From Takakia lepidozioides (taxonomy: Eukaryota > Streptophyta > Takakiopsida > Takakiales > Takakiaceae): a DNA stretch of 64,000 bases. The notes beneath the pieces were generated by a model that had not been told where the DNA came from, did not search any database, and was given only the letters and a program-made list of their open reading frames with translations. A program made the translations under genes and the position numbers. The DNA lies in NCBI GenBank assembly GCA_030704615.1, contig CM060732.1, forward strand, positions 40,901,053 through 40,965,052, written 5' to 3'. Position 1 is the first letter of the stretch. Every line of letters begins with the position of its first letter. Positions 56,003-64,000 of this stretch are shown here, one piece after another.

Positions 56003-57384
56003 GTGGGGGAGGTGCACATTGTGAGTGTCATCACGGAGTTACCCAAGGGTTTTGAGGGGAGTACGGCTACAGGCAGTAACAGTGAGAGTGGGTTCACAAG
56101 ACGAGGTATTCGGTTCAGACCACCTTCACCTCCACCCTCAACTAGTGCAGAGTCAGACACAGACTCGGAGGCTTCATCAACAGGTGTGCAATTTCATTCG
56201 CCATTGTTGTGGGACGACATGGAGGAGATGTATGGAGCTACCAAGGGGCCTCGTAGGTACTTTGGAGCTGTGGGCACAATTGAGTTGGATGACTTTATCC
56301 AGGAGTTCGACAGCTGGTGTGATTTGCAGCAGATGCGCAATCCACAGCTATTCACCCCATTCATGGCGTGGAAGAGACTGTTCCAGCATTTGGAAGGCCC
56401 GCCTATGGACGATTACCACATTTCAGGCGAGGACATGAAGCAGAGATTGAGGAGTGGAGGATTATTGGTCACCTAACTACGTCTCCATTACTCAAGGCAC
56501 GACGCGACCAGTAGCTGCATCAGTACCAATATCTCCCACTGCCAGCACTAGTAGTGGAACAAGTAGTGCCGGTACTTCTGCAGGTGATACCAGTTCAAAA
56601 GGTGCTACTACTCCTCCTACCACGACTACAACACATGTGCCTAGATTCAACCCGGTGGTGGAGTTCTTCCAGGAGTTGCGGAGGAACTACCAAGGTGTAC
56701 GGACAGAGAAGCTGCGAAGTTTGCAAGACTTCCAGCGCAAACCCAATGAGAGCATGCGAGAGGCGTACACTCGTATGAGGTGCTTGATAAGTGTGACCCA
56801 ATGGGTCACTGAAGCTCAGGCAATCCAGTTTTGGTATGGAATTCTGGACAAGGAGCTCAAGAGAAGGGTGCGAGATACAACCCTGTTACAAGCAGCCCAA
56901 CCCACATTAGCAGATGTGTTTCTGTTGGCTGAGCGGATTGAGCTCAACATGGTGGAGGAACAAGTTGTTACCATTGGATTTGGCAAGGACATGCCTGCAC
57001 GAGGCGCAGCTTCTAGCCCACAGGCACAAGGGACTGCCCAACAGCGTGGTCAGGGGGGCAAGGTTTCCCAACCCAAGTTCCATGGAGCTTACAGGGGACC
57101 TCAGGTGCAGAGGCCCGTGACATCTTTTGCAAGCCGACAGCAACCAGGGGTGATATGTTGGACATGTGGAGGACCCCATGTCAAGAGAGATTGCCCAGAG
57201 AGTGGCAAAAGGCCGACACAAACATAGCCTGCACAGTTGCAGTGTGGGCATTGTGGCAAGTATGGGCATGGAGATGCCCAGTGTTATGACTTGCATCCTG
57301 AGTTGCGCCCAGGCCAGTTCCAAGGGAACAATAGTAGCCGGGGGCGAGGTGGACCAGCCCAGAGAGGACGAGGTGGTCGGGCAT
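56003..57384 (+). pseudogene. Gypsy Gag with two CCHC zinc knuckles
   Basis: The first part (56003-56476) has LDDFIQEFDSWCDLQQMR and FMAWKRLFQHLEGPPMDDY, a capsid-like region. A one-base shift near 56450 leads into the next frame with FNPVVEFFQELRRNYQG and SLQDFQRKPNESMREAYTRM, the retrotransposon-gag core. Near the end are two zinc knuckles: CWTCGGPHVKRDC, and, after a stop at 57225-57227, CGHCGKYGHGDAQC. A second stop follows at about 57384. Gag packages element RNA. No ATG was found for the first frame (GTG at 56003), so the start may have been lost. Confidence 0.8.
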
Positions 57385-57428
57385 GAGGTGCAGGCCAAGG
57401 ACGCGGAGGTCAGGGTGTTGACCAAGGC

Positions 57429-58787
57429 ATGGCCAACCGGCTTCAGCAGCTAGAGCAGAGGCTCGCTGCCATGGCTACAGCTCAGGCGGTACCGGCTCCC
57501 AGACGGGATGGTCCACCTCCTGTTCCTGAGGGAGGAGATATGGGAGGCATGGGATTCATGTGCAGAGCAGCGCTACCACTAGAGCAGGTGGAGTCTGCTG
57601 CAGCCGTGACTCGAGGAGCATCACGAGTTCCTGAGCCACGAGGTGTAGAGGTGGAATTGGATCCACAGCGTGGGGAGGCAAGCCGTCAGGCGAGGCTTCC
57701 TCAGTCATTCACATTGGCGGAGACAGTGTCGACGCCATCCATGGCACCTAGTTCTCGCCCGACTGTTACCGAGGCGGAGATTACTATGCCATTGGGGAGA
57801 GCTACATGTGCAACACCAACACCTGCTGCTAAGGCTAGTGCAGCCGGTGTGTTATTGGGGGCAGCCACCTCTGTGTGTCAAGCCCCACTGTTCTCGGCAA
57901 CCATGATTACGACGCCAGGGGTAAGACCAGCTGCAGTGTTCAGACTAGCAGCAACACTCTGTGAGAGTGGGGAGGTCACTTCATCTTCTGCGGAGTTAGT
58001 GGAAGGTGTAGTGTCAGGGGGATCCTCGGATTTGAGGGTCAAGACTGCCACGGCTGCGCCCTGGCAAGCTGCAGCTGCCAGATTGACGGAACTGCCAGCT
58101 AGGCCAGCCTTTGAGCGCGCCATGGTGACACCTGGAGTTGTTTTGTTAGACAACCATGAGGGCATTCTCTCATTGAGTGGACCGGCAGGCAAGAAGTACC
58201 GGCCACTTTGGGTCTTGTTGGACTTGGGAGCTCAGCCACTGATGTTGAGCAGAGCTGCTATCACAGGTTTGGGCCTCATGGAAGCGGATATGGAGCCTTG
58301 TCCTTTCTAGATACAGACATCTCTGGGAGGATCAGAGCAGGCTCGGGGCATGATACGGCGTGAGTTGGCCATTGGACTACAGCCGGATCACCCTACAGAT
58401 GGCTCAGTGATGCGAGCCAAGGCCATTGTGACAGACGCGGTCTCTTACGATGTCCTCGTTGGTGGGGCAGTGTTATACCCCATGGGCTTCACCCTGGACT
58501 TTTGGGAGGAGTCAGCATCCTACAGGCCTGGTTGGCAGTCAGGGGATGGTCGTCATGCACAGCTCTTTGTGACATTCATTGGGGGTATTGCGGCTGTCCA
58601 GCGGGGCAAGATGCCAACACTAGCCGCCTTTACGGCTGCAGTTAGTTGGCCTAGAGAGTTGCTGGCAGGCAATGCCCATGCAAAGGATGTGCCACCTCCA
58701 GCAGAGCAGGATGACATGCATGGTACAACGGAGTTGCCTGCCATGGTTGCTCACACTCCATTGTGGGGTACGGGCAAAGATTTGTAG
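57429..58787 (+). pseudogene. Gypsy protease-region protein (retropepsin-like)
   Basis: Residues 1-230 of the first open segment are Ala/Pro/Ser-rich and unstructured. Near the end lies PLWVLLDLGAQPLMLSRAAI, corresponding to the D(T/S)GA active-site loop of retropepsin, with Leu at the usual Thr/Ser position. After a stop at 58308-58310 the same frame continues as IRRELAIGLQP and AIVTDAVSYDVLVGGAVLYP, the second half of the fold, then DFWEESASYRPGWQSGD. Retropepsins cut the polyprotein. A further TAG at 58785-58787 separates this from the methyltransferase. The Leu makes activity of even a repaired version doubtful. Confidence 0.7.
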
Positions 58788-60185
58788 CAGGCTACTGATG
58801 GACGGGTGCAACAAGCGTGGGTGGACGCTTTTGTACCGTCAGGAGAGGAGGAGAGTGCGGTGATTGCACCAGGACCACCTCAATTGTCACCATTGGACAC
58901 TACACCTCTTGTGTGGCAGTGCCCGGATGAAGACATATGCCTTCTGGACTTGTTTGGCGGGATCGGCACTGGATTGGCTGCAGTGCTGCAGGCAGGTATA
59001 CGAGTTCGACGTTACCTGTATGTGGAGAGGGATGAGACTGCACGACGCGTCTCACTGCGCCATGTTGCTCAGTTGGTACAACAGTACCCTGATTTGTTGC
59101 CAGTGTCTGCAGTTCATGGATACCAACAAGCCTTGCCAACATACATCTCATTGCTGGGGGCGCAAGATTTGGAGCAGGTTGGCTCCATTGATTTGGTAGT
59201 GACAGGTTGGCCCTGCCAAGGGCATTCATCAGCCGGGCATGACAATGGATTGCGAGACTCAAGGACGGGTCTGTTTTGGGAGATGGTGCGGGTTTTACGC
59301 CACTTGCAGCTTCATCAAACTGTATCTCCAGCATACATCTTGGAGAATGTGCCACTGATGGGCGATTCTCGGGCCAGGGTGATGGCCAATGTGCATCAAG
59401 TCCGGTCGTGGCTTGGGTCAGCAGTGTTGCTGGATGCAGCTGCAGTGGGGTCACGAGCTCATCGTCCACGGCTATGGTGGACTAACTTGATGTCACCCGC
59501 ACTGCTCAAGCGTGCATTTGATGGGGTGCAGCGGCCAGCACACCTCACAGTGGATAGCATTTTGGACACAGGGAGGCAGTCTCAACGTGTAAGACACGAT
59601 GACCGTTCGCCTTTGGCAGTGGTCAACAGGGTGGATCAACCATGAGCAACATTACCTACACTACTCAGCTTCCCAGGATCCCATGCTTTTCGGGATGGTG
59701 GACCTGGCCTCTTGTGGGATAGCCAGTTGCAACAATTAGTGGAGCCCAATGCTAACGAGCGCGAGCGGGCGATGGGTTTTACCACTGGTACCACGGCGGT
59801 GCCATCTCTTTCTGAGGCATCATGTCGTCAGGTGTTGGGGCAAGCAATGGATCTCAATTGCTTGACCTGGATTATCAGCTTGGCTATGGCTGAGCAGCGC
59901 AGAGTGCGAAGTACACTTCCCTTCATGGTCTCCCTGCCTACCGAGACGGTACAGGCAGCGAGTGGGGGCAAACAGGTGAGGACCACAAGGTGCAGGCCGC
60001 ATCCATGGCACACGTGGGAGGTGCTCGAGGTTCAGAAGGAGTTGGTAGCCAAGGCGGCGGTGATGGATCAGGTTGGGGATTTTTCTCGGGTTGAGGAGGT
60101 CCTCAAGGATGGGATGATGGGGCAGGGTGAGACATTGTCACTGACAGAGGAGGTAGTGGTCACTGCTCAAGAGGTTGCAACATAG
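58788..60185 (+). pseudogene. C5-cytosine DNA methyltransferase domain inside the gypsy polyprotein
   Basis: The main segment (58806-59645) has, in order: motif I LLDLFGGIGTGLAAVLQAGI (from 58941); a motif II-like acidic residue in YLYVERDE; motif IV with the catalytic cysteine in GWPCQGHSSAG (Cys codon at 59214); motif VI ILENVP; and motif VIII RAHRPRLWW. After a TGA at 59643-59645 the same frame continues with motif IX-like ANERERAMGFTTGTT and motif X-like RQVLGQAMDLN. The order I-IV-VI-VIII-IX-X is that of ordinary 5-methylcytosine enzymes. Motif VIII followed by a short target region resembles DNMT3/DRM enzymes, while PCQ in motif IV is the commoner form; subfamily is not settled. It lies in frame with protease and RT. 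All catalytic motifs are present but the stop removes IX-X. A tail to 60185 has no known domain. Confidence 0.85.
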
Positions 60186-60311
60186 CAACCACGAGACGCG
60201 TCTTCTACCTCTAAGCCTGCTGGACTCAAGGTTGCAGTCACGGAGGACAACTGGGAGCTTGATGTTGGACCTATAGTCACCGGAGGAGAGAGACGACGTA
60301 TACGACGGTTC

Positions 60312-61700
60312 TTGAGGGCTTACATGAATTGCTTTGCCTTCAGTTTGAAGGACTTAGGAGCACTGAAGGGTCAAGAGATTTGCATTGAATTGGCTACTGA
60401 CACGCCAATCTTTCGGAGACCCTATAGATACAGTGACATGGAGAGGTCCTTGATTCAGATGAGAACTCAAGACCTTTGGGAGGCTAGTTTGGTGGAGCTA
60501 TCTGGGGGAGAGTATGCTTCAGCCACAATGATGCCAGCCAAGAAGGATGTCTATGGCAATTGGACGGAGAGACGTATGTGCGGTGATTACCGGCCTGTAA
60601 ATCGTCAAACCAAGTCCGATAGGTATGCCATGCCGACACTAGAGGAGATCTTTGATGCCATTGGGCATGCCAAGGTCTTTAGCACGTTGGATTTACGATC
60701 CGGATATCACCAGTTGCCGATCAAGGAGGCGGATAAGCAAAAGACGGCATTCTGGGGGATCAATGAGCACGGGAAGGATTGCCTATACCAGTGGCAGTTC
60801 TTACCATTTGGGCTTAAAAACGCTCCTGCTGAGTTTCAAAGAATCATGGACAGAATTCTAGCAGGGGTGGAGTTTGCTCGTTACTACATAGATGACATCA
60901 TCATCTTTAGTGCTACGGTGGAGGAGCATGAGAGACACCTTCAGGGGGTATTTGAGCGCTTGAGGGCGCACGGATTGAAGTTACATCCGGGAAAGTGCAA
61001 GTTTTTCCACAACCAGATGAGTATCTGGGTCACATGATATATCCTGGAGGATTGGGGGTACAGCAGACTAAGGTAGAGTCCATTGCACAGGTTCCACGCC
61101 ACACGGATGTGAGCCGAGTTCGAGCTTTCATGGGGTTAGCAAACTATTATAGACGATTTGTTAAGGGATTTAGTGCCATTGCAAAGGCTCTAACCAAGCT
61201 GACCAAGGTGGACCAGGAGTGGCAGTGGGAAGATGAGCAAGAACAAGCTTTTCAAGAGCTCAAGGCGAGGATGACCTCGGCGCCCATCTTGAGACGGCCT
61301 ATTAGGGGGCGTCCTTTTCAGCTGCATACAGATTGGAGCATGCTGGGGCTTGGAGCGGTGCCACACAAGTGGATGATGAGGGAAGAGAGTTCGTAGTGGT
61401 TTATGCTAGCCGCTCGAACAACGTTGCAAAGTCTAAGTATAGCTCATATGAGGGAGAATGCTTAGCTGTAGTGTGGGCCGTGGCACACTTCAGGTGCTAT
61501 CTATACGGCAATCTCTTCACCCTTGTCACGGATCACCAACCACTTAAGTCATGATGGAGTCAGACAAGCTTACGGGGAAGCTTGCACGGTGGGCACTCAT
61601 CCTTCAAGAATATGACTTTCAGGTTGTGCATCGACCGGGTTTGGTCAATCGCAATGCAGATGGGTTGAGTCGCAATCCATGCACGAGCCAGCAGGATGAC
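60312..61700 (+). pseudogene. Gypsy reverse transcriptase-RNase H (copy C)
   Basis: RT is complete at the N-terminus (FSLKDLGALKGQEICIEL, IFRRPYRYSDMERSLIQ, ASATMMPAKKDVYGNWTERR), then YRPVNRQTKSDRYAMPTLEE, SGYHQLPIK, LPFGLKNAPAEFQRIMD and the catalytic YIDD at 60885-60896. A one-base loss near 61013 (FHNQM where copy B has FHNQIEYLGH) shifts the frame. RNase H (LHTDWSMLGLGAV, YEGECLAVVWAVAHF, VTDHQPLK) has further one-base losses near 61361 and 61548. Copy B is intact at all three points, which identifies them as deletions here. Confidence 0.9.
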
Positions 61701-63112
61701 ACTAGAGCTCGGTGGCATGGTGAGACGGACGAGGAGATGGTGCCCAGATGGCATGCATCTGCATTTCTGTGTATCTTGGCAGCGGAAGGCCAGGTTGGAC
61801 CTGCAACAGGGATGACTATAGATCAAGTGTCTAAGGACCCTGAGGCCAGCAATGAGCAAGGTGGCGCCAAAGATATACATGAGGATTCAGTTGTGTTGGA
61901 CTACCTCCGCACTGGAGACACTGCAGCCACTGTGACTGCCAAGGAGAGGGATCGGATCCTACAACGAGCCAAGAGGTTCAAGTGGGAGGAGACACACCTG
62001 CTCCGAGTGTGGGAGGATGGTCGAGTGAGGACTGTGCCTCACCCAACACAGCGGGCACGGTTAGTGCAGCATGCCCACGAGAAGTTGGGGCATTTTGGAG
62101 TGTGACGCACTCATAGCCTACTGCAGGGGCAGTATTAGTGGCGTGGTATGCAGAGAGAGGTGCAACAATTTGTGGCTAGGTGCATGGTATGTGACAGGGT
62201 GCGTGCTTCATTCAACGCCCCTACTCCACAATTGCACCCTCTTCCGATCATGGGATTGGGCTACAGGTGGAGTCTTGACTTCGCAGGCCGTTGCCACTGA
62301 CCATGCGCCACAACAAGTACGTGTTGGTGATGGTGGAACACTTCTCCAAGTGGATTGAGTTGGTTCCATTGCGTTATAAGGCTAGTGAGGGAGCTGCGTA
62401 TGCATTCTTGGATTGTGTGCTTAGCCGATTCGGTGCTCCAGCTGAGGTACTCACGGACCAAGGGAGAGAGTTCTTGGGGGAGTTTCAGGCTTTGTGTGAC
62501 AAGGCCTTGATAGACCACCGCACCACTTCTCGGGATCATCCTGAGGCCGATGGCTTGGCAGAGAGAGTTGTTCAGACAGTACAGAGGGGTTTGCGCAAGT
62601 ATGGCTTGCAGAAGGGACACTTAGGAGATTGGGACCTTCAGTTACCCTGGTTAGCCATGGGCTACAGGTTCAGCAAGCAAGCATCACTTGCCTCCTTCTC
62701 ACCATACTTTCTTCTCTTTGGCCGAGAGCCGGATTTGCCTACATCCATTCGCAGGGAAGCTGCTACAGTTCTTAACCTTGATGATCCAGTGACTGCAGGA
62801 CGTGTTATTTTGAGGGTTCGAGAGGTCTTTCCCTCAGGCGTCTTGGTCTTGGAGGGTCGGCATGGCATAACTTGGAAGGACCATGTGCGTAATTGTGCGC
62901 CATGTCACCTTCCGAATGTCGATGGCAGGATTGACCCAAACCTAGCAGTGGTATCTGCAAGTTTGAGGTGCATGTTGTGTAGGTCTGCTAAAGGGGCATC
63001 CACCATGCTGGTGTGTGATCGATGCTCTAGAGGTTGGCATATGGGATGCTTGACTCCACCTCTTGAGATGGTTCCGGATGGGGATTGGTTATGTCCACAA
63101 TGCATTGGATAG
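61701..63112 (+). pseudogene. Gypsy integrase with complete C-terminal PHD finger (copy C)
   Basis: The linker and zinc domain end at a TGA (62103-62105) where copy B has CGA, and a TAG (62136-62138) replaces a TGG. A one-base loss near 62287 shifts into the core: HNKYVLVMVEHFSKWIELVP, SRFGAPAEVLTDQGREFLGE, SRDHPEADGLAERVVQ (Asp and Glu of DDE). About 62 residues of the C-terminal domain present in copy B are deleted after LNLDDP. Then RVILRVREVFPSG and a full PHD finger from about 62965: CMLC, CDRC, H and C in GWHMGC, and CPQC (C4HC3). PHD fingers read histone H3 tails, so this may steer integration, in the place where other gypsy elements carry a chromodomain. Confidence 0.88.
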
Positions 63113-63357
63113 TGGGAGTGGATACAACCATGGGAGGCTAACAAGAAATGCAAGGCCAAGCTACTAGGAGACCTTGAACGCACGAGATCCTAGCTCAAGT
63201 TCACAGATTGCAAGACGGCGACTAACGATGGGGCTACTCTTGTACCCGGCCTCTTGGTCTATAGAGTTTGAGTACAATAGGGACAGTGATAGAGGACTTA
63301 GTACGGCTGTGGCTATTACATCTTGTAGCTATCTGGAGTTAGAGGGACCTATCCACC
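63113..63357 (+). other. Conserved 3' untranslated leader of the gypsy element
   Basis: Almost identical to 38385-38630 in copy B, including an 87-codon open frame (63174-63437 here, 38446-38709 there) that runs into the LTR. The frame carries no known motif. Confidence 0.6.
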
Positions 63358-63372
63358 AGCTAGGGGGGCGAT
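63358..63372 (+). other. Gypsy polypurine tract
   Basis: GCTAGGGGGGCGAT lies directly before TGTGGCAGAC; the same arrangement occurs at 38630-38644. Confidence 0.65.
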
Positions 63373-63895
63373 TGTGGCAGACTACTTTATTGTGCATCTA
63401 TGTGTGGTGTGGTTTGGACAGCGATGTAGTTGTGTAGCGATATGTATGCGCACGACAGCTGTCAAGTTAAATAAACACAGTGTGAAACTAACTAGAATAA
63501 AACTAGTTATTTGTATTTAACACTTGGATTTAGTTCAAGTGTTAAGTCAGGTATCAAGTTTGAGCTTGACACCTGAACCATCTTATCTTCACGAGAGCGT
63601 CAGTCGCGCAGCTCATCTCTCTCGAGTTGAGCCTGCGCGACCGAGCTCCTTCATCGTTTAGAAGCTGAGTGTGTTTATGATGGGAGGATAGGTTGTTGTG
63701 GGGTGGAGTCCCCATAGCTTGGGGTGCCCCTGGCTCGACTTCTATTTTAAAGAGTGATGGTGTTGGTTTTGTGTTTCTCTTGTTATTTGAGTTTAGTTCT
63801 TTCTTATCATTGTGGCAGACTACTTTATTGTGCATCTATGTGTGGTGTGGTTTGGACAACGATGTAGTTGTGTAGCGATATGTATGCGCACGACA
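63373..63895 (+). repeat. 3' LTR region of copy C with the 85-base module at both ends
   Basis: The 85-base module (TGTGGCAGAC...GCACGACA) is at 63373-63457, then GC, then the core 63460-63808, then the module again at 63811-63895. The first module follows the polypurine tract; the second is followed by AAGACAAAAAGG. The two modules differ at one or two bases. Confidence 0.8.
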
Positions 63896-64000
63896 AAGAC
63901 AAAAAGGTGAGTGCATGTTGGACTACACTAGAGAGAAATAGATGCAATTTAGAATTAGAACTACTGTAATAATTAGGGTTGGGGTTTGCTGGAAGAACTT
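63896..64000. other. Unassigned end of window
   Basis: No feature is recognised. Confidence 0.3.

Larger units (their letters stand above)
52562..63895 (+). mobile_element. Ty3/gypsy retrotransposon copy C with DNA methyltransferase and PHD finger
   Basis: The coding body runs 56.0-63.1 kb in the order Gag, protease, cytosine DNA methyltransferase, RT, RNase H, integrase, PHD finger, then a polypurine tract and LTR. From 56454 to 61037 a single reading frame is kept apart from six stop codons, so it was one long polyprotein with the methyltransferase built in between protease and RT. Further frameshifts lie near 56450, 61013, 61361, 61548 and 62287. The outer limits given assume that the LTR cores at 52562 and 63460 are a pair; the 5' side is uncertain. 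Confidence 0.8.

Noticed and set aside
58900-59469. 189-codon minus open frame
   Set aside because: Antisense of the methyltransferase; no motif of its own.

Overview
The window looks like a repeat-rich nuclear contig from a streptophyte (green plant lineage). Evidence is TTTAGGG-type repeats at 28.07 kb, fragments of DYW-type PPR genes, a TBL (PMR5-like) wall O-acetyltransferase pseudogene, an OSB-like organellar DNA-binding protein gene, and plant-type LTR, MULE, hAT and LINE remnants. The clearest intact host coding exon encodes a SAXO-type axonemal microtubule protein, so the organism probably makes flagellated cells. A charophyte alga such as a Chara-like species fits best; that is inference. 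Exons are separated by GT/AG introns.

Layout. 0-1.7 kb: LTR fragments, a CACTA end and a LINE remnant. 3.6-3.85 kb (minus): a small secreted cysteine-rich protein gene with a TATA box. 4.7-5.5 kb: a piggyBac-like miniature element. 5.5-6.0 kb: a broken DYW domain. 7.415-18.983 kb: one MULE DNA transposon of about 11.6 kb, bounded by similar inverted ends and a near-perfect 9-bp target duplication. It carries a decayed SWIM-type transposase gene on plus. On minus it carries a decayed multi-exon gene whose product looks like a ParB-like domain fused to a permuted (beta-class) DNA amino-methyltransferase. A hairpin minisatellite of about 1.6 kb fills that gene's first large intron. 19-20.4 kb: a nucleoside hydrolase exon remnant and a DUF7869-like remnant. 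24-33 kb: several palindromic minisatellite arrays, a decayed hAT transposase, and a second MULE end that truncates a PPR gene. 34.4-35.6 kb: OSB-like exons cut by a Ty3/gypsy copy (35.6-39.06 kb). 39.4-42.3 kb: an inverted LTR and a decayed copia element. 45.7-46.4 kb: the SAXO gene. 50-51.6 kb: a foldback element and a CACTA end. 52.2-63.9 kb: a second OSB fragment cut at the same base, then a long Ty3/gypsy element.

The gypsy element at 56.0-63.1 kb has Gag with CCHC knuckles, a retropepsin-like domain, a C5-cytosine DNA methyltransferase, RT-RNase H, and an integrase ending in a PHD finger. Its closest LTR pair (52.56 and 63.46 kb) also encloses a TBL pseudogene fragment and an unknown 217-residue ORF. 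Two unrelated transposon classes in one window therefore each carry a different kind of DNA methyltransferase gene. Both are now broken. The premature stops that can be compared between the two gypsy copies are all C-to-T or G-to-A changes, as expected from decay of methylated cytosines. Most of the window is dead or dying mobile DNA; only the cysteine-rich protein, the SAXO exon and possibly the ORF at 54.8 kb look like intact genes.
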